The notes under the pieces: generated by a model
What the model was told of the DNA's origin: nothing
The model's database searches: none
The model's input: the letters and a program-made list of their open reading frames with translations, nothing else
From: Castanea sativa
Lineage: Eukaryota > Streptophyta > Magnoliopsida > Fagales > Fagaceae
Assembly (NCBI RefSeq): GCF_040712315.1
Contig: NC_134014.1
Span: 9,518,244 to 9,582,243, forward strand
Direction of reading: 5' to 3'
Length of the DNA: 64,000 bases
Program-made: the position numbers and the translations under genes
Shown: piece after piece, positions 36,402 through 48,838 of the stretch
How positions within the stretch are numbered: the stretch's first letter is position 1
Layout of the letters: each line of letters opens with the position of its first letter

Positions 36402-37631
36402 GGGTAAATTACAAAGTTAGTCCCTATCCCTTACACCATATCTAAATTTGACATCTAACCTTTTAATTGTGTCAATTTGATCCCTAATCTTTTAGTGCCG
36501 TATCAATTTAGTCCATGCCGTTATCTTTTGAATGGAAATTACTGATGTGACAAACAGTCCAAATAAAATGTATTTTTTTTGCCACATCAACAGACACCTG
36601 TACCACCATGTCATTTTAAAAAAATCAAATTAAATCCAAAACACGTGACAACCTAAATCCCTAACTCATCATTATCTCTTCTCCCTCATCCTCAAGATTT
36701 GAAGTTGCAGACAGCAGTGAGGACAGCGACGCTTCTATCTTCTGGTGGCACGAGGTCTCTCAATTTTGGCAAAAGCACAAACCTATAGACAACCACAACC
36801 TCAAGATGCAACAAGAATATGCATTGACTGCTGCTCCCTCTTAATACTATCTTTAGCCGTAGCATCGAATCTGGTTATTGGGGCCTTTAAAAGCAGACTG
36901 TTTAAAGCTGAAACAGCCCAAGCCTTTCTCAATGTATTGCTGATGGTATTCCTCTGCTCGGTAGAGTTTCTTGGCAAGTAGCATCTCAGTTACAATCTTC
37001 ATGTTCAACAGTTTCTGTTGTCGTTCCAAAGACTCACGCTTCATTTTCTTGCTTAGGTGTATATAAGTATATACCATATCTATACTGTGTCCCCACATCA
37101 TTTCCCTGCACACCAAGGAGGTTATTGTTAGCATCTGTAAAGTGACAAGGCCGTGAGACAAATGTGTGTGCAACAAGGTCAAATCAACAAAGCATCTGTT
37201 TTGAACATGGAAGTGTGACTTTTTAGACTTAGCATATGGGCATGCAAAATTAAGAGACCATAAAAGTAATAATCTTAGAGATTTTGGATGGTGAGTCTGG
37301 TGACTAAGAAGACAAAGGGGGCAAAGAGACAAAGATGAGTTAGAGATTAAAGATTTTTTTTTTTAGGGATTTTGATGGCCAAGTGTTTCAGTATTTCAGA
37401 TTTAACTTGGTCTATTTTTTAACGACGTAGCGGTACATTGTCTATTGATGTGGAAAAAAATAATTTTTTATTTGGGCCATTTGTCACATCAGCAATTTCC
37501 ATCCAAGATTAACGACAGAGACTAAATTAACACGATATTGAAAGGTTAGGGATCAAATTGACACAATTAAAAGGTTAATGATCAAATTGAGATATGGTAT
37601 AAAGGATAGGGACTAATTTTGTAATTTACCC
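36402..37631. mobile_element. Pack-MULE carrying a methionine sulfoxide reductase A fragment
   Basis: 1230 bp with perfect 9-bp duplications TATATTATT (36393-36401, 37632-37640). The ends are GGGTAAATTACAAAGTTAG and its inverted partner. Terminal inverted repeats of roughly 200 bp carry TAGTCCCTATCC and TTTTAATTGTGTCAATTTGA. The interior holds a host-gene fragment on the minus strand. No transposase. Confidence 0.88.
36853..37042 (-). pseudogene. Captured C-terminal exon of peptide methionine sulfoxide reductase A
   Basis: The minus-strand frame reads ESLERQQKLLN, then KIVTEMLLAKKLYRAEEYHQ, QYIEKG, FKQSAFKG and ends NNQIRCYG at the stop. MsrA repairs oxidised methionine. Plant MsrA proteins end in this way, with the YRAEEYHQQY motif and the C-terminal recycling Cys in IRCYG. 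The catalytic GCFW motif is in upstream exons and is not present here. Sequence upstream of about 37042 is intron-like and open by chance. Conserved residues have drifted (LLAKKL where IxPAKKF is usual), as expected of a decaying capture. Confidence 0.8.
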
Positions 37632-37640
37632 TATATTATT

Positions 37641-38202
37641 TATAGGGATTAACAGAAATTGATCCAACCAACATTTATAAAACACCTTAATTAGAAAACA
37701 AGAGTTTGCCTTGTATTGCACGAGACGGGAGCGAACATACAATTTGGATGTGAAATGTAGTTACATAAAATAACGAAAAATACAATGCCATGAGAATTGT
37801 TATAGAACATAAAACTATGTCCTAGGAAAAATGGACACTAAGGTCTGTTTGGTTGAAAGAGTAGAAAAGTGAAAGGATAAAAAAGAATTAAGGTCTGTTC
37901 GGTAAGAGATTTTAAACATTGAAAACTGTGGACCAAAAAAAAAATAATAATAATGCGTTTGATAGGAGATTTCATTTAGGAGTATTTGAATTATATTTCT
38001 TATTTTAGAGTGTTTGAACACTGAATTTAGAAAACTCCTCTTATCAATTTTTAGTTTTTGAGTAACAATGCTAAATGGCACATTGTTGTAAATATTTTGA
38101 AAAACACGAGACCCACTGAATTGGCTGCACATTAAACTGTTTCTCTCTCTTTCTTTCACACACTCTCTCTCTTTTTTCTTTCTTTCTTTCACACTTATCT
38201 TT

Positions 38203-38255
<53 letters not shown>

Positions 38256-40070
38256 CACTTATCTAATCCTTTATTATTTTTCGGTATGTTTGTGTATAAT
38301 GTTCCAGATGAACGTAGTTTTTTTTTTATTAATTAATAATTTATGTTCATGATTTATTCTGCTATCATTCCCTTGATTTTTTGACCCACTGATCCTAAAA
38401 CTATAAGCAGCCTCAAGTAACAAAGTTTGACCTTATCTTCTTTAAAAAAAAAAATGTATCTGGGCTTGGTTTTTTTTTCAATCTTGACAGACATTTGATT
38501 CTGCCAAAAAAAAAAATTATCTTCTCTCTTTTTTATGCTTCTCTTTCTCTAAGTTTAGATCGGAAATTCAAATATGGTGCCATTGGTATCTTGGGTTGTT
38601 TGTTTGGAGAGAGAGAGAGAGTGTGCAATAAATTATTATATAAAATGCTAGTTAAATATTATTTAAGTGATAACATAAATGCCCCATTTGAAGATTTCGC
38701 CTTAGGCCTCCAAAACGCTTGAGCCAGCCCTGGATGTGGGTACTCAGTTTTGGTTGAATGATTTGGGTGTAATTTTATGACTTTTGCAAAATAGGCCTTT
38801 GAAGCATATGGGAAGAAGATGTGGGAAAAAAGAGGGAGAAGAGGAAGAAGAAGAGATATGTGTGTGGCTGTGGGAATGGGTGGGCCGTGGAGCTCTCATC
38901 AAAGAAATTAAAAAACTTAAAAGTACTGTTATTGTCAGAAAAAGTAATAATTAACTTTACCAACTTAAAAAAAGAAACACATACACATACATATACCAAA
39001 CACAAAATTTTATTTTTTTTGCATTTGAAAATATGTTATTAGAAACATGGTACCAAACACATTTTTTGTATTATGAGCACTATAAACATGTGTTTTGAAA
39101 ACACTTTTTAAATCATAATTTTCACATAATTTTGAACAATACTTGAACATCGCTACAAAACAGGCCATTAGTTTTCTCCCATTTGTGTTTAGTTGAGAAA
39201 ATGAAAAAATTGAGAGATCGAAAACTTATACTCTTGGTTGAGAAGAAAAATGAGAGGATAGAAAATGAAGTTGGTATAAATTTACAATTATGTCCCCATT
39301 AAATAAAACCAAAAAGTAACATTTTTTTTATTTTAAAAAATTTGTGTGTGGTGTATGGACACTTCAATTTTTTGATTATTTTTTAAATAGCACAAGTCAA
39401 AGGAAGATAGCACCCAAAAAAAAAAAAACACTACTGAGAAGTACAAGAAAAGGCGAAAAAATTAATAATAAAAGAAACAAAGAATTAGAAAAAAAAAAAA
39501 AAAAAAAGAATAAAGGAACAAAAAAAAAAAAAGAGGAAAGTTGAGGTAACACGGAGAGAGAGAGTCACAAAAACAAACACCCACTAAAAATACTCTCCCC
39601 ACTTTTCTCTTTTCGATTTTCCATCTTCCCTAACATTCCTCCAAATAAACATACCCTAAATTTAAATTGTTATACCAGTGTCCAACATGGGACACTTTTG
39701 CATGAGTGTCCCAATCATGTATTATTATTATTTTTTTAAATGTGGGACACGGCCAAAATGCGGGAGAAACACTTATCTTTTATTTATTTTTAGTTTCAAT
39801 CTTGAACACTTAATTAATTATCTTTTATTTACTATTTTTGATATTATTCTAGGTTTGTATCCTAATTTCTAAACATTTTTTTATAGGATTTCTAAACATT
39901 ATTTATTAGTCATGAATTCACTTTGTAATATATTATTACTCTTAGATTAATATATGTTTAACATTATATTAATAAAATAAATGCTTAACAATTTTTAAAA
40001 ATAAAATTAAAAATATATTTAATAATTAATTAACATATGTATCCCTATCATGTTTTGTCTTAATTTTAAA
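37641..40070. other. Intergenic AT-rich DNA, microsatellites, no gene
   Basis: It holds long CT and A-rich tracts and possible small hAT-type MITEs (39165-39660, ends around CATTAGTTTTCTCCC and ACATACCCTAAA), but no supported coding sequence. Open frames here follow from low-complexity CT or A-rich DNA. Confidence 0.4.
38205..38251. repeat. (CT)n microsatellite
   Basis: More than 20 uninterrupted CT units. A second shorter CT/CTTT tract precedes it. Confidence 0.95.
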
Positions 40071-40606
40071 AAATTATCGTGTCGTTGTGTCATACCTATA
40101 TATGTCTGTGCTTTCGCCCATGTCAATTGCATTGGTATAGTAATGTGAAGTTGGCAAGAACTTATACAAGCTCCAGAGGTCTCATAGTAATTTTAATAAG
40201 CACATACATACAGAGGAGAGATGACAATGTAATAGATGTTCGAACGCAAGACAAAAGAGATTCATCTTCATTAATTTAGAAATTAATAACAGTACAAGAT
40301 TGTGATAGTATTTAGCAATAGTTCCACGACCAACTGTTCAAGTAATTATGTTTACACTCTATATATATCTATATCACTTTGGTAATAACAGATAGGTGAA
40401 GTGTGTAAACACTGAAAAACTTGTACAATCTGTGAAAAGGTTGGTTTTTCTGTGTTGGCACATATATAGCAAAATAAATGCATAAGGGAGAATCTCTCAT
40501 TTTTATTGTTCTAGTTAGGACTTAGGAGACTAGTTTGACTCAGACAGAAGTATGGTAGGTGAAGATGGAATGGAACTATGGAAGGTGAAGATGGAAAGGT
40601 TAAGAA

Positions 40607-41060
40607 TTAGACTGAAGAGCAAGAGTTACAGTCACATTTAATGGGTAAAAAAGCACAAAATCCAGGAGGCTTATTGGGAATGTCGCATCTGACGCTATAG
40701 CAGCATTGCTGAGTGGTGCAGCCTTCCTTGGTATTAGGATCTGGGCAGCAAGTGCATTTTAAACAACTCTGTCCAGCAGCTTTATCAGGAAAGCCTGGAA
40801 ATCCAATTTCAAAAATTGGGCCTATGGGCACTAATGTTTTGGTTGATGTCTCAACTGGCATCAGCTCAGCATTGGATCCTGCAATGCATGCACGTAAATT
40901 GACTATAAAGAGAGAGAGAGAGAGGGAGAGATTGAATTGGAGCCTTGCTCAGAAATCACAACTAAAACTTACCTGGAGTGCTGATGATGATGATGATGAT
41001 GAACTGAACAAAGATGAATAGTGAGAGAATTAACTTGTTATTAATTGTGAAATTTGCCAT
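40607..41060 (-). CDS. Small secreted cysteine-rich peptide, copy A, two exons
   Basis: Exon 1 is 41060-40973 and exon 2 is 40878-40607, with a 94-bp GT-AG intron in phase 1; together 119 aa. Residues 1-29 form a very hydrophobic signal peptide with a run of six Ile encoded by an ATC microsatellite. After a variable linker, residues 68-116 carry 12 cysteines spaced C-x2-C-x-CC-x8-C-x4-CC-x4-C-x9-C-x6-C-x-C-x2-C, which suggests six disulfides in an extracellular peptide. I do not recognise the family by function and do not assign one; it has no defensin, LTP or snakin pattern that I can match. The start is the only ATG giving a signal peptide. The first of two copies; copy B is at 50087-50531. 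Confidence 0.8.
40982..41004. repeat. (GAT)n microsatellite inside signal-peptide exon
   Basis: Seven GAT/ATC units encode the poly-Ile run of peptide A. Copy B has only two Ile codons at this point, so the repeat length changes the hydrophobic core. Confidence 0.9.
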
Positions 41061-41170
41061 GGCTTACAGATGACCACACACACGCATGCGCGCACACACA
41101 CAGGAGATGTCTTGAAAGATATGATAAAAGAGTGCTTATATGCAATTGTGTGCAGTGGAGAAGAGGTTTG

Positions 41171-42303
41171 TTGGGAAACGGGACAATGAATGGAAATATT
41201 AATTAACTTTCCATCTGTTCAAAAGAGAAATAATAATGAACTTGCCACTTAAGCATAGATTTAATTCCTTAAAAAAAATCAAAAGGTTTTAATGGATGGA
41301 TTCATTTACTCTTCTATTTAAGTAAATGTTTAATAAATTATTTAATTGCTATTATTTATTTATATTTAATAATAAATCATTTTATTTTGAATCTATATGA
41401 TGTTTAGTCATGTGGCACATATTTTGAGAATTCTTTAATTTAGTCTTCCACTACATCATTTTTTAATTAAAGGTCATGGTAATGGGTGCCTTTAAAATAA
41501 TTGTTAATAAATCATTTTAAAAAAATTTTGACACTACTTCAACAAAAAATATAAAAAACTGTCAATACAATTAATTGTTTTATCATTTTCCAATTAAAAT
41601 GTTTTTAAAAATAATTTCAAATCTAATACTCTTAGAGCATTCATTAACATTTCTCTTTTAATTAATGACACATATCATTCTTTAAAAATATATATATATA
41701 TATATAATTATATCTTTTTCTCTCAAAAAAAAATAATGAATTGATTCATTTAAACTTCCACCTAATCAATTAACCTTCCATTTAAGTTAAGGTTTAAATA
41801 AATTGATTTACTTAACCTTCCATTGAATCCATTCTACCTAAGCAAATTTTTAATGAAATATTAAATTTTATTATTTACTTGTATTCAATAATAAATTATT
41901 TTATTTTCTTAGCATTTAACTTTTATTTTGTGTGAGAACATAAGATCTTATGATCATGATCATGATCATGATTTGCATTAACACACACAGTCATACACAC
42001 ACATTTTGCACTAAAATTATGACTTATAGTTGAAAAAGTCACGTTTTTTAGTGCAAAAGTGTATGTAGAGTTGTGTGGAATAAGGTGTGTATAATAAATA
42101 TCATCCTGGTCTAAAATAAATCTAGAGTTAGGATATGCCACGCCATTCAAATAGTAATTAATGCTAACTATCACTTTAATGGAGCATTCCCTCTGACCTA
42201 AACATTAACTTGAAACAAAAGAAAGAACAGGGAATTGGGAATACGAAAAGACTGAGTTTGGTAGTTTGATTCAGAGTTGCTGGGTCTGATCCAGAATTTC
42301 TGG
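41171..42303. other. AT-rich intergenic DNA, no gene seen
   Basis: Upstream of peptide A. It contains a (GATCAT)3-4 tract at 41951-41970 and TA repeats at 41690. No gene or element ends are recognised. Confidence 0.4.
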
Positions 42304-42347
42304 TTTGAATTTATCGTTTTTTTTTAGGGGATTTGAATTTATCGTTT
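42304..42347. repeat. Micro-insertion between 16-bp duplications
   Basis: TTTGAATTTATCGTTT occurs at 42304-42319 and 42332-42347 with TTTTTTAGGGGA between. It is a short T-rich insert with a perfect duplication, like the other tail-only scars. Confidence 0.55.
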
Positions 42348-43700
42348 AGTGAACTGTCTTCCCCTTCTTCACTTTAATAGGTAAACATAAACACTCTTTC
42401 TCTCATTTCCGTTATGTTATTTTTTTTCTCTTTAATTTTTTTGTTCCCTTTATAATGCATTCATTTGGCTAATTAAACAATTTGGTTGAGCTCTCTTTGC
42501 TTATTGTCCTTTTCTTTTTCTGGGTTTTGTTCCATTTTTCGTTTGTATCTTTGAGTTGTTTGGTTGCCACAAAACAGAGGAACATATCGGAAATGTGGTG
42601 ACCATGAAATACTTCTCTTTCGAGCTTTTTTTTTTTTTTGATTGAACTAAAAGGTAGAATCTTTATTGCTTTAAGTATAGAGTTACAACTTACAAGCAAC
42701 ATTGAAATAAGCTTTGCTGCACTTGATTAATATATTGTGGTCCTCATTATTCTAGCACTGCATTGGGCTAATATCCCTAGTATATCTCTAATGTTAATGA
42801 GAGATTTAAGGAGATAAATTTTCCTTTGATGAGGTCGCTGAGATGAGCTGTATTTCCTTAACAGAGATGGTCTCTGAGTTGTCTTTTAGATTACTAGTGA
42901 TCTTTGTGAGGGAAGAAGATTCTTCAATTAATCTTCAATACCAGAAATATTTTTGTTACCCGATATATCAGTTTTCCTATTGATGTAAGAATTTTCCCTA
43001 TCAGCACTCTTGCTGATATAGGAATTTCCAATATCAGATCTTTCCTTATCAGCCCCTTCAAAGCTAATGGTTTGGGACGTAACTAAGGCTATAAGCAATA
43101 GAAAACAATAAGCATCAATAAACGGCTATAAAAACCAAGATACAAAGCAATACTAAAGAAAAAAACTGAGTTTTAAATTAAAGTACTTAAAAACTTTAAA
43201 CGAAAGCACTATAAATATCCAAAAGCTATAAATGCGTAAAATAAAAAAAAAAAAGACTAGCCAAACAACATGGTTAGACTATCCAAAAGTGTGAGTGGCT
43301 GTAGGTTAGCTTCCTCCTTTTGAGCCCACTAATCTCCCCCTTTCAATATGCACACCTCCTTTCATGTAATGCTCTCCCCCTTACTATATGCTATAGTCAA
43401 AGTTATTCATAATAAGTGCTCTCCCCCTTTTTGGCACGAATAGCTAAAGACTCTCCTCCAACTTGCGCTGAATCTCATCCAACTGTGTCTCAATGGTGGT
43501 TAGACGAATTTGAACTTGGTTGTTGGTAGAGTATATGACATTAGCAAGACCAGAAATACGCTCATGCAATCCCTCAACCAAGGTTGTCAACCTATCCGAA
43601 TGAAAGCTAGATGGTCACGACTGAGTGCTAGTAGATTGAAACTTGGGAATGTGAGGAAATGTAGTCTCGATTTGCTCGGGGATAGTGGGAGCAATTGATC
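42348..43700. other. Intergenic or retroelement-derived DNA, no gene identified
   Basis: No protein homology was recognised. The part after about 43260 (CTCTCCCCCTTTTTGGC near 43420) is probably the untranslated 3' region of the copia-related element that follows, since such elements often have CT-rich stretches here. Confidence 0.3.
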
Positions 43701-43722
43701 GTTTTTCGGAAGGAGTGTCATG

Positions 43723-44685
43723 TTAGGAGGATTCACTTTTCGGAGTCTTAGAGGGAATATACTTTTCCCTTTCAGTAGAGGAGTGACTTTTGCTCATTTG
43801 AAGTGAAATCAATGATATTGGTCTTTTTTTTTTCTTTTTTTTTTTGAGAAACAATGATATTGGTCGTTGACGAAGCAAGATAGTTTCATCTTTTGGTGGA
43901 CAAACACCTTTAAGAACCATGATTTTCATGACAAAACTACAGAAGAGAAGACACATTCTTGTAGCTAATCTTCCTGCTGTTTTCCCCATGGCCTGAAATA
44001 TGTGAGCACAAATGTCAATTTGAGCTCCTTTGATCACATCACACAAAAACTGTGCTCTTCCAAGATTGATAAAGCCAGTGTTAGATAGAGGGTACGGGTT
44101 GAAAAACATGATCAATGTGAGAGTCTTCAACTCCGGTCCAAATTTTGCAGTCCCAATGGAAGTGCCTTTGGAGGAGACTTCATAATCAGTTACTAGAATG
44201 TCAAGAATCTCTATCACTGGAGCTAGTCTGTCATCATACGATGAAATGTCCACATTCTCCGAATGATTGATGTGAAGAATCTTTGCTAGATAATCTAGAG
44301 TGATGATAAAATCTTTTCCTCGAACCTAGCACTTCAATTCAGCTCCGGTGAACCAAGCGTTTGAGTAAAATTCTTTAACCAATTCATTAACGGGATCCTT
44401 AAAGTTGCCAAACAAGTTTGCCCAATCCTTATCCACAAATATCATAGGGATAAAGGTGGATCCTAGGTTGTCAAATCTTACAACCCTTTCCACCACAGTA
44501 GGCGCATCCTCAAAGTTATTGGAAAAAGATTGAAAATCTAAGAGAGTCTTGAATCTCTCGTTGTCCAAATCACCGGACGAATGATAAGTCCTCTTTGATA
44601 CAGGAGATGACGTGAGGTCAATCACATGTTCTTTACCATGAGAGGAACGATGATACATCTGCAAAATGAATAGCCACATAAACAA
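43723..44685 (-). pseudogene. Plant transposon-type ORF downstream of copia gag
   Basis: Minus-strand frame in two pieces (44685-44326, 44253-43723), joined in the same frame across one stop (TAG at 44326). It reads RFDNLGSTFIPMIFVDKDWA, NLFGNFKDPVNELVKEFYSN and later KTAGRLATRMCLLFCSFVMK. This wording is familiar from the 'putative plant transposon protein' ORFs found with large plant retroelements. Its function is unknown. Near its end (43810-43865) it was hit by a tail-only retroposon insertion. Confidence 0.55.
43810..43865. repeat. Tail-only retroposon micro-insertion with 14-bp duplication
   Basis: CAATGATATTGGTC is repeated perfectly at 43810-43823 and 43852-43865. The 28-bp insert is poly(T), one C, poly(T) and GAGAAA. 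Confidence 0.7.
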
Positions 44686-46856
44686 ACAACAAGCATAAAC
44701 ACGAAAACAAACTTGATTAGATACAAGTTAGGCCATAAAAAAAATAAAAAGACCTAAAATTGCACAAAAGCTATAAAACAGAGTCACAAGATCATGTTTG
44801 AAGTGCTAAAGGTCTAACAAAACTTATATAGCATGAATGAAATGCAAAACATGTTAAGTGATCAAGTGTGTGCGTCAAGTGTGCATCAAGTGTGCTTGTG
44901 ATGTGCATGTGAGAGGCATGAACAATGCATGACAAGGCACTCATGGGGCAAAGTGTGTGAAACACACAACTAATGTTTAAAACATGTTAAGAATGTAAAA
45001 ATATAGTAATCCCCAAAATTTGGTACTGATCGGAGTCCAAAACAACGAGAAAATGTCATTTAGGCATTTTATCAAACACTTAAAGCGCATACACACCACT
45101 AACATGTAAAACAATTCATGAACATGTTGAAATCTTGCCTAAATACATGTTAAAATGCCACTTGGGGCCAACACAAACACAATGGGACACAGCCCAATCA
45201 AGAAAATTAAAAGAGTTTTCAAGAAAAGAATGGGTCGTTTGGTAATGTTGTTCTAGTAACTTTATTTGTATTTTTAGAAATACGTGTGAGTGAAAAAAAT
45301 GTGTAAAAATGCGTTAATATTGTTTAAAAACTAAAAACTGTTGTTTAAATTGTGATACCAAATGGGCCCTAAGTTTTTACCAACCCCTTCCAAAAATAAC
45401 TCAACCCTAGAAATCCTAGGATCTAAGACTTAATTTAAGGATTCAAGAATGAAAGAGTGTTAAAATATACCTTATATGAGGCTTAGGGATGAAAATTCTT
45501 GAGTTTTTGGATGAGATTTTGAGTGAAAATGTGTTTTTGGTTAAGAGAGGCACTGAGGAGGCAAAAAGAGAGATTTGAAAAACTATCACTGTTTACCCTT
45601 TAAAAACTGAAAATTTGCTCATTTCGCGAGTAAGCTACTTGCAAAGTTACTCATGAAATGACCTCTAAAGCATAAGATAGATTTCACGAGAAGCTTCTTC
45701 TCGCGAAAGAGTCGCGAGGGAGTCACGAAACTCTCTATGTAAAATTCTGGAAAAATTGAAAATGGCTTCCTCATTTTTGCCGGTAGGTTCTTACTCACGA
45801 AAATGCCTCTGAAGGAGATTTTGAATAAAAACAAAATAGACTGTTTGGAAAAACTCTAAACACAAAAAAAAAAAAAAATCTATTTGGGTTTTATCATTAA
45901 GCAATTGAGTATACACATATTACATTTGAACACGTACAATCATACAAATAAAATAGACATTCATTGAACATTAGACTTGTGTGTTGTGTGCGTGAATCAA
46001 GTATGAACTAATTCATAGTCTAGTATGAAAATTTAATGATCAATTCAATCAAGTCATACACAACTAGTACAAAGACGAGTGACCTATCTCACTTGAAGAA
46101 ATGAACATATATGACCCCTCACCAAAATGTTTACATTTTGATTGAAAACTTTTCATTTGGCTTCCATATGTCATACTTTTGATCAAATACGACTCAGATT
46201 TTTGAGAAACGGTGCCATGAACTTTTTGATAATTTTTGACAAATAAGCCTTTGGCTTTGGCACCATACTTTTTAATACATACATGCTCCACCTTTTCCTA
46301 GTCAAAATAGTTTTCGAAGTAAGGCTTTTTCAACTCTTTCTTTTTTAGAGAGTAACATTTGAAGAGCTCTTTGAAAAAGAAATTTTTTTGAAGAAATATA
46401 TAGGCACAAGTCTACGCATGTATCAAAATCAAGCAAGACTATTGATCAATCATTCATGACAAGCTTGAAGATCTATTTACAACAATCAAACGTAAATTTC
46501 TAGATCGCTCACACTTAGAAAAATGTGCATACATAACAAGCTAAACTTGTAAATGCACTACGACATTAGTACGAAGGTACTAGGTCAAACTCAACATGTG
46601 ATATATACAATACTATCAATCAAACTTTTTGAGGTTTTTCATTTTTTATGGGATTTTGAATTTTTCAACACACTAAAAAACAAAGCAATAAAGTAAGATC
46701 AACAAAGAAAAACAAAAACAAGGTAAACAAACAAAGAGCTATGAAAGAAACATGCTTAAAACGGAAGCAATGATATAAGAATACTACATATGTCATGATG
46801 CATGAGACTATAACCCTATTACGTTGGAAGTATTAATGCATGAGAAAAATGAGTGA
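44686..46856. other. Noncoding interior of copia-related element
   Basis: Between gag and the second ORF, where pol would be expected, I find no reverse transcriptase, RNase H or integrase motif in any frame. A small MITE (45232-45368) lies inside. A repeated phrase (CGCGAGTAAGCTACTTGC and CGCGAAAGAGTCGCGAGGG near 45625-45725) is unexplained. Confidence 0.45.
45232..45368. mobile_element. Small MITE inside copia-related element
   Basis: The left end GGGTCGTTTGGTAATG and the right end TACCAAATGGGCCC are imperfect inverses; the insert is about 137 bp. No target duplication could be fixed. Confidence 0.5.
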
Positions 46857-48766
46857 TCATGCATGAGTACCCTTCTTCACCCACACTGTACGAGTGTTGT
46901 GCGTGAAATCCTTGGAAGGAGGGGTACAACCGACATAACTCTCAAACATTGGGGTGAAGCTAGCAAGGTATAATGAGATGTTCTTCAACATCTCCATAAC
47001 ATCTTCAATGAGTTGTCCCTTATTTTCTTCTTTAGCTTTGTTTCCCTTTGGCATTTTTCTTGAGTTATCTTGGCCACGTAGAGAGTTGGCCCTCTTAAAA
47101 GCTTGAAGCTTGAAGCAATTTGGTATTGTCTGCTCTCGCACGCTACAATGATGACAAAAGTGCTTCACTTGAGGTCCTCTTTGACTTTTGGGTAATGACT
47201 TCTCTTTTTCCTTTGGTTTTGCACCAACAGTTCTCTTTGCAACAACAGGGGTCTCAACCTTGGGCTCCTCTACATTTTTTGCCAACACGAACCTCACTTC
47301 CTTCTTAGGTTCGCTACTTAAGCTTCCTTCACCAATATAGCCTAGATTGGTCTTGTCATTTGAAGGTTTTTGAGAAGAAAGCACATTGTCAAGTTTCTTG
47401 GTGGAAATGCGCTCCACTTTGACATTTGCTTAAATGATTTCAAGTAAAAGGAACTTAATTTTTGAGTAGGCATTCAACAATTCTTCCTTCAACCCTTCAA
47501 CTTCATTTGCGTCCTTGAGTTGCACAAGAGTGGACTTATGCTCTTCCTCAATTTTCTTCATCTTTTTCACTGCGTTATTTGCAACTTTGGCATATTTGCC
47601 ACAATTTTCAAGCAATGCATCATACACTTCTTGAAGGTTCTTCTCACTTCATTGAGGCGCACATCCTCATCTTCCGAATCCTCAACTTCTTCACCTTCAG
47701 AATGTACACCTAACTCATCAACCAAGTTGCTCAACTCATCTCTAGAATCAACGGTGGTAATTGCCATGAAGGCCGAATAGTTTCCATCACTATCACATTG
47801 TCCTTCTGCATCAGAGTTCGAGCTTTCTAAGTCACTAAGAGTAGTAGCAAGTACTTTACCCTTTCCTTTCAAATAGTTTGGACATTCTTTCTTTAGATGT
47901 CCATGACTATTGCATTTATAGCACACAATTCCTTAGGTTGATGACAAGTTTTTCCTATCCTTCTTCTTGAATTCCCTCTTGTCATTTTTGGAGGATGAAA
48001 ACTTTCCTTTGCCAAACGACTTCCTATTGTTCTTCATCTTGAGAAATTTCTGGAAGTTCTTTGCTGGAAATGCCACCTCCTTCTCTACATCATCTCCATT
48101 GGAGGAATCACTCATTCTCTCATTTATAGTTTTGAAAGTAAGTGATTTGCTGGACTTGTGAGAGGGCAATCCGAGCTCATAGGTTTGGAGAGATCCAATG
48201 AGTTCTTGAATCTTTATCTCATCCTAATCTTTACTCTCCTCTATGGCTATGACCTTAGCTCAGAAGCTTTCGGGTAAGGATCTCAAGATCTTCCTCACCA
48301 CCTTGGCGTCTTCAATCTTCTCCCCAAGATTGAGCTTGGCAATCACTACCTCGTTGAGTCTCCCATAAAAAGAATCGAACGATTCATCGTCGCTCATCTT
48401 TACTTCCTCGAACCAAGTAGTGAGCATTTGAAGCTTAGTGTCCCTGACCTTCTTGGTACCTTCATAGGCTGTCTCTAGAATGGTTCACGCCTCTTTGGCG
48501 GTCTTCACATGCAAAATCCTATGAAACCCATCAGTAAAAACTCCACAGAAAATTGCATTAATAGCTTTGCTATTGGCATTTGCCAAAGCAAGAGTAGCCT
48601 TATCCCATTCGGATTTGGCAGTAGTGGGTCTTACATATTCATTCTCAACTGAATCCCACACCGTCTCATCAATAGCACAAAGAAAAGCACGCATACGTAC
48701 TTTCCAAAAGGCAGAATTACTCCCATCAAAGTAGGGAGGTGCATTAAGGAATTGAGATCTATCCAT
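46857..48766 (-). pseudogene. Ty1/copia gag region, broken
   Basis: Minus strand from 48766: gag start (MDRSQFLNAPPYFDG, FWKVRMRAFL, SKAINAIFCG), then a frame with stops through 48170 (the ELIGSLQTYELGLPSHK region) and a basic linker (48169-47933). A CCHC knuckle follows (47926-47567, CYKCNSHGHLKKEC), then a coiled-coil-like part and a basic tail with a second Cys/His cluster (47417-46857, HFCHHCSVREQTIPNC). This order is that of SIRE-like copia gag in woody plants. It ends with KKGTHA, close to the usual gag-pol junction, after which pol is missing. Confidence 0.75.
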
Positions 48767-48820
48767 CTCACTTGAGTTCTAGAATCACACTAGGATAATG
48801 AAATCCGACAAGTATACCCT

Positions 48821-48838
48821 GCCCGCTCTGATACCAAT
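48821..48838 (-). promoter_or_regulatory. tRNA-Met primer binding site of copia element
   Basis: On the minus strand TTGGTATCAGAGC follows the LTR end directly; this is the standard complement to initiator-Met tRNA in plant copia elements. It lies about 55 bp before the gag ATG at 48766. Confidence 0.8.

Larger units (their letters stand above)
40080..41170. repeat. Segmental duplication, copy A (partner 49610-50620)
   Basis: The two copies align from downstream of the gene (AGAGATTCATCTTCATTAAT and TAATAACAGTACAAG, at 40258 and 49770) through the gene and intron to upstream of the start codon (CCATGGCTTACAGATGA). The copies lie about 9.5 kb apart in the same orientation, which makes them a tandem gene duplication later separated by retroelements. 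Confidence 0.85.

Noticed and set aside
37815..38258. 147-codon minus-strand frame starting with Arg-Glu repeats
   Set aside because: It is translation of a (CT)n microsatellite and AT-rich flank.
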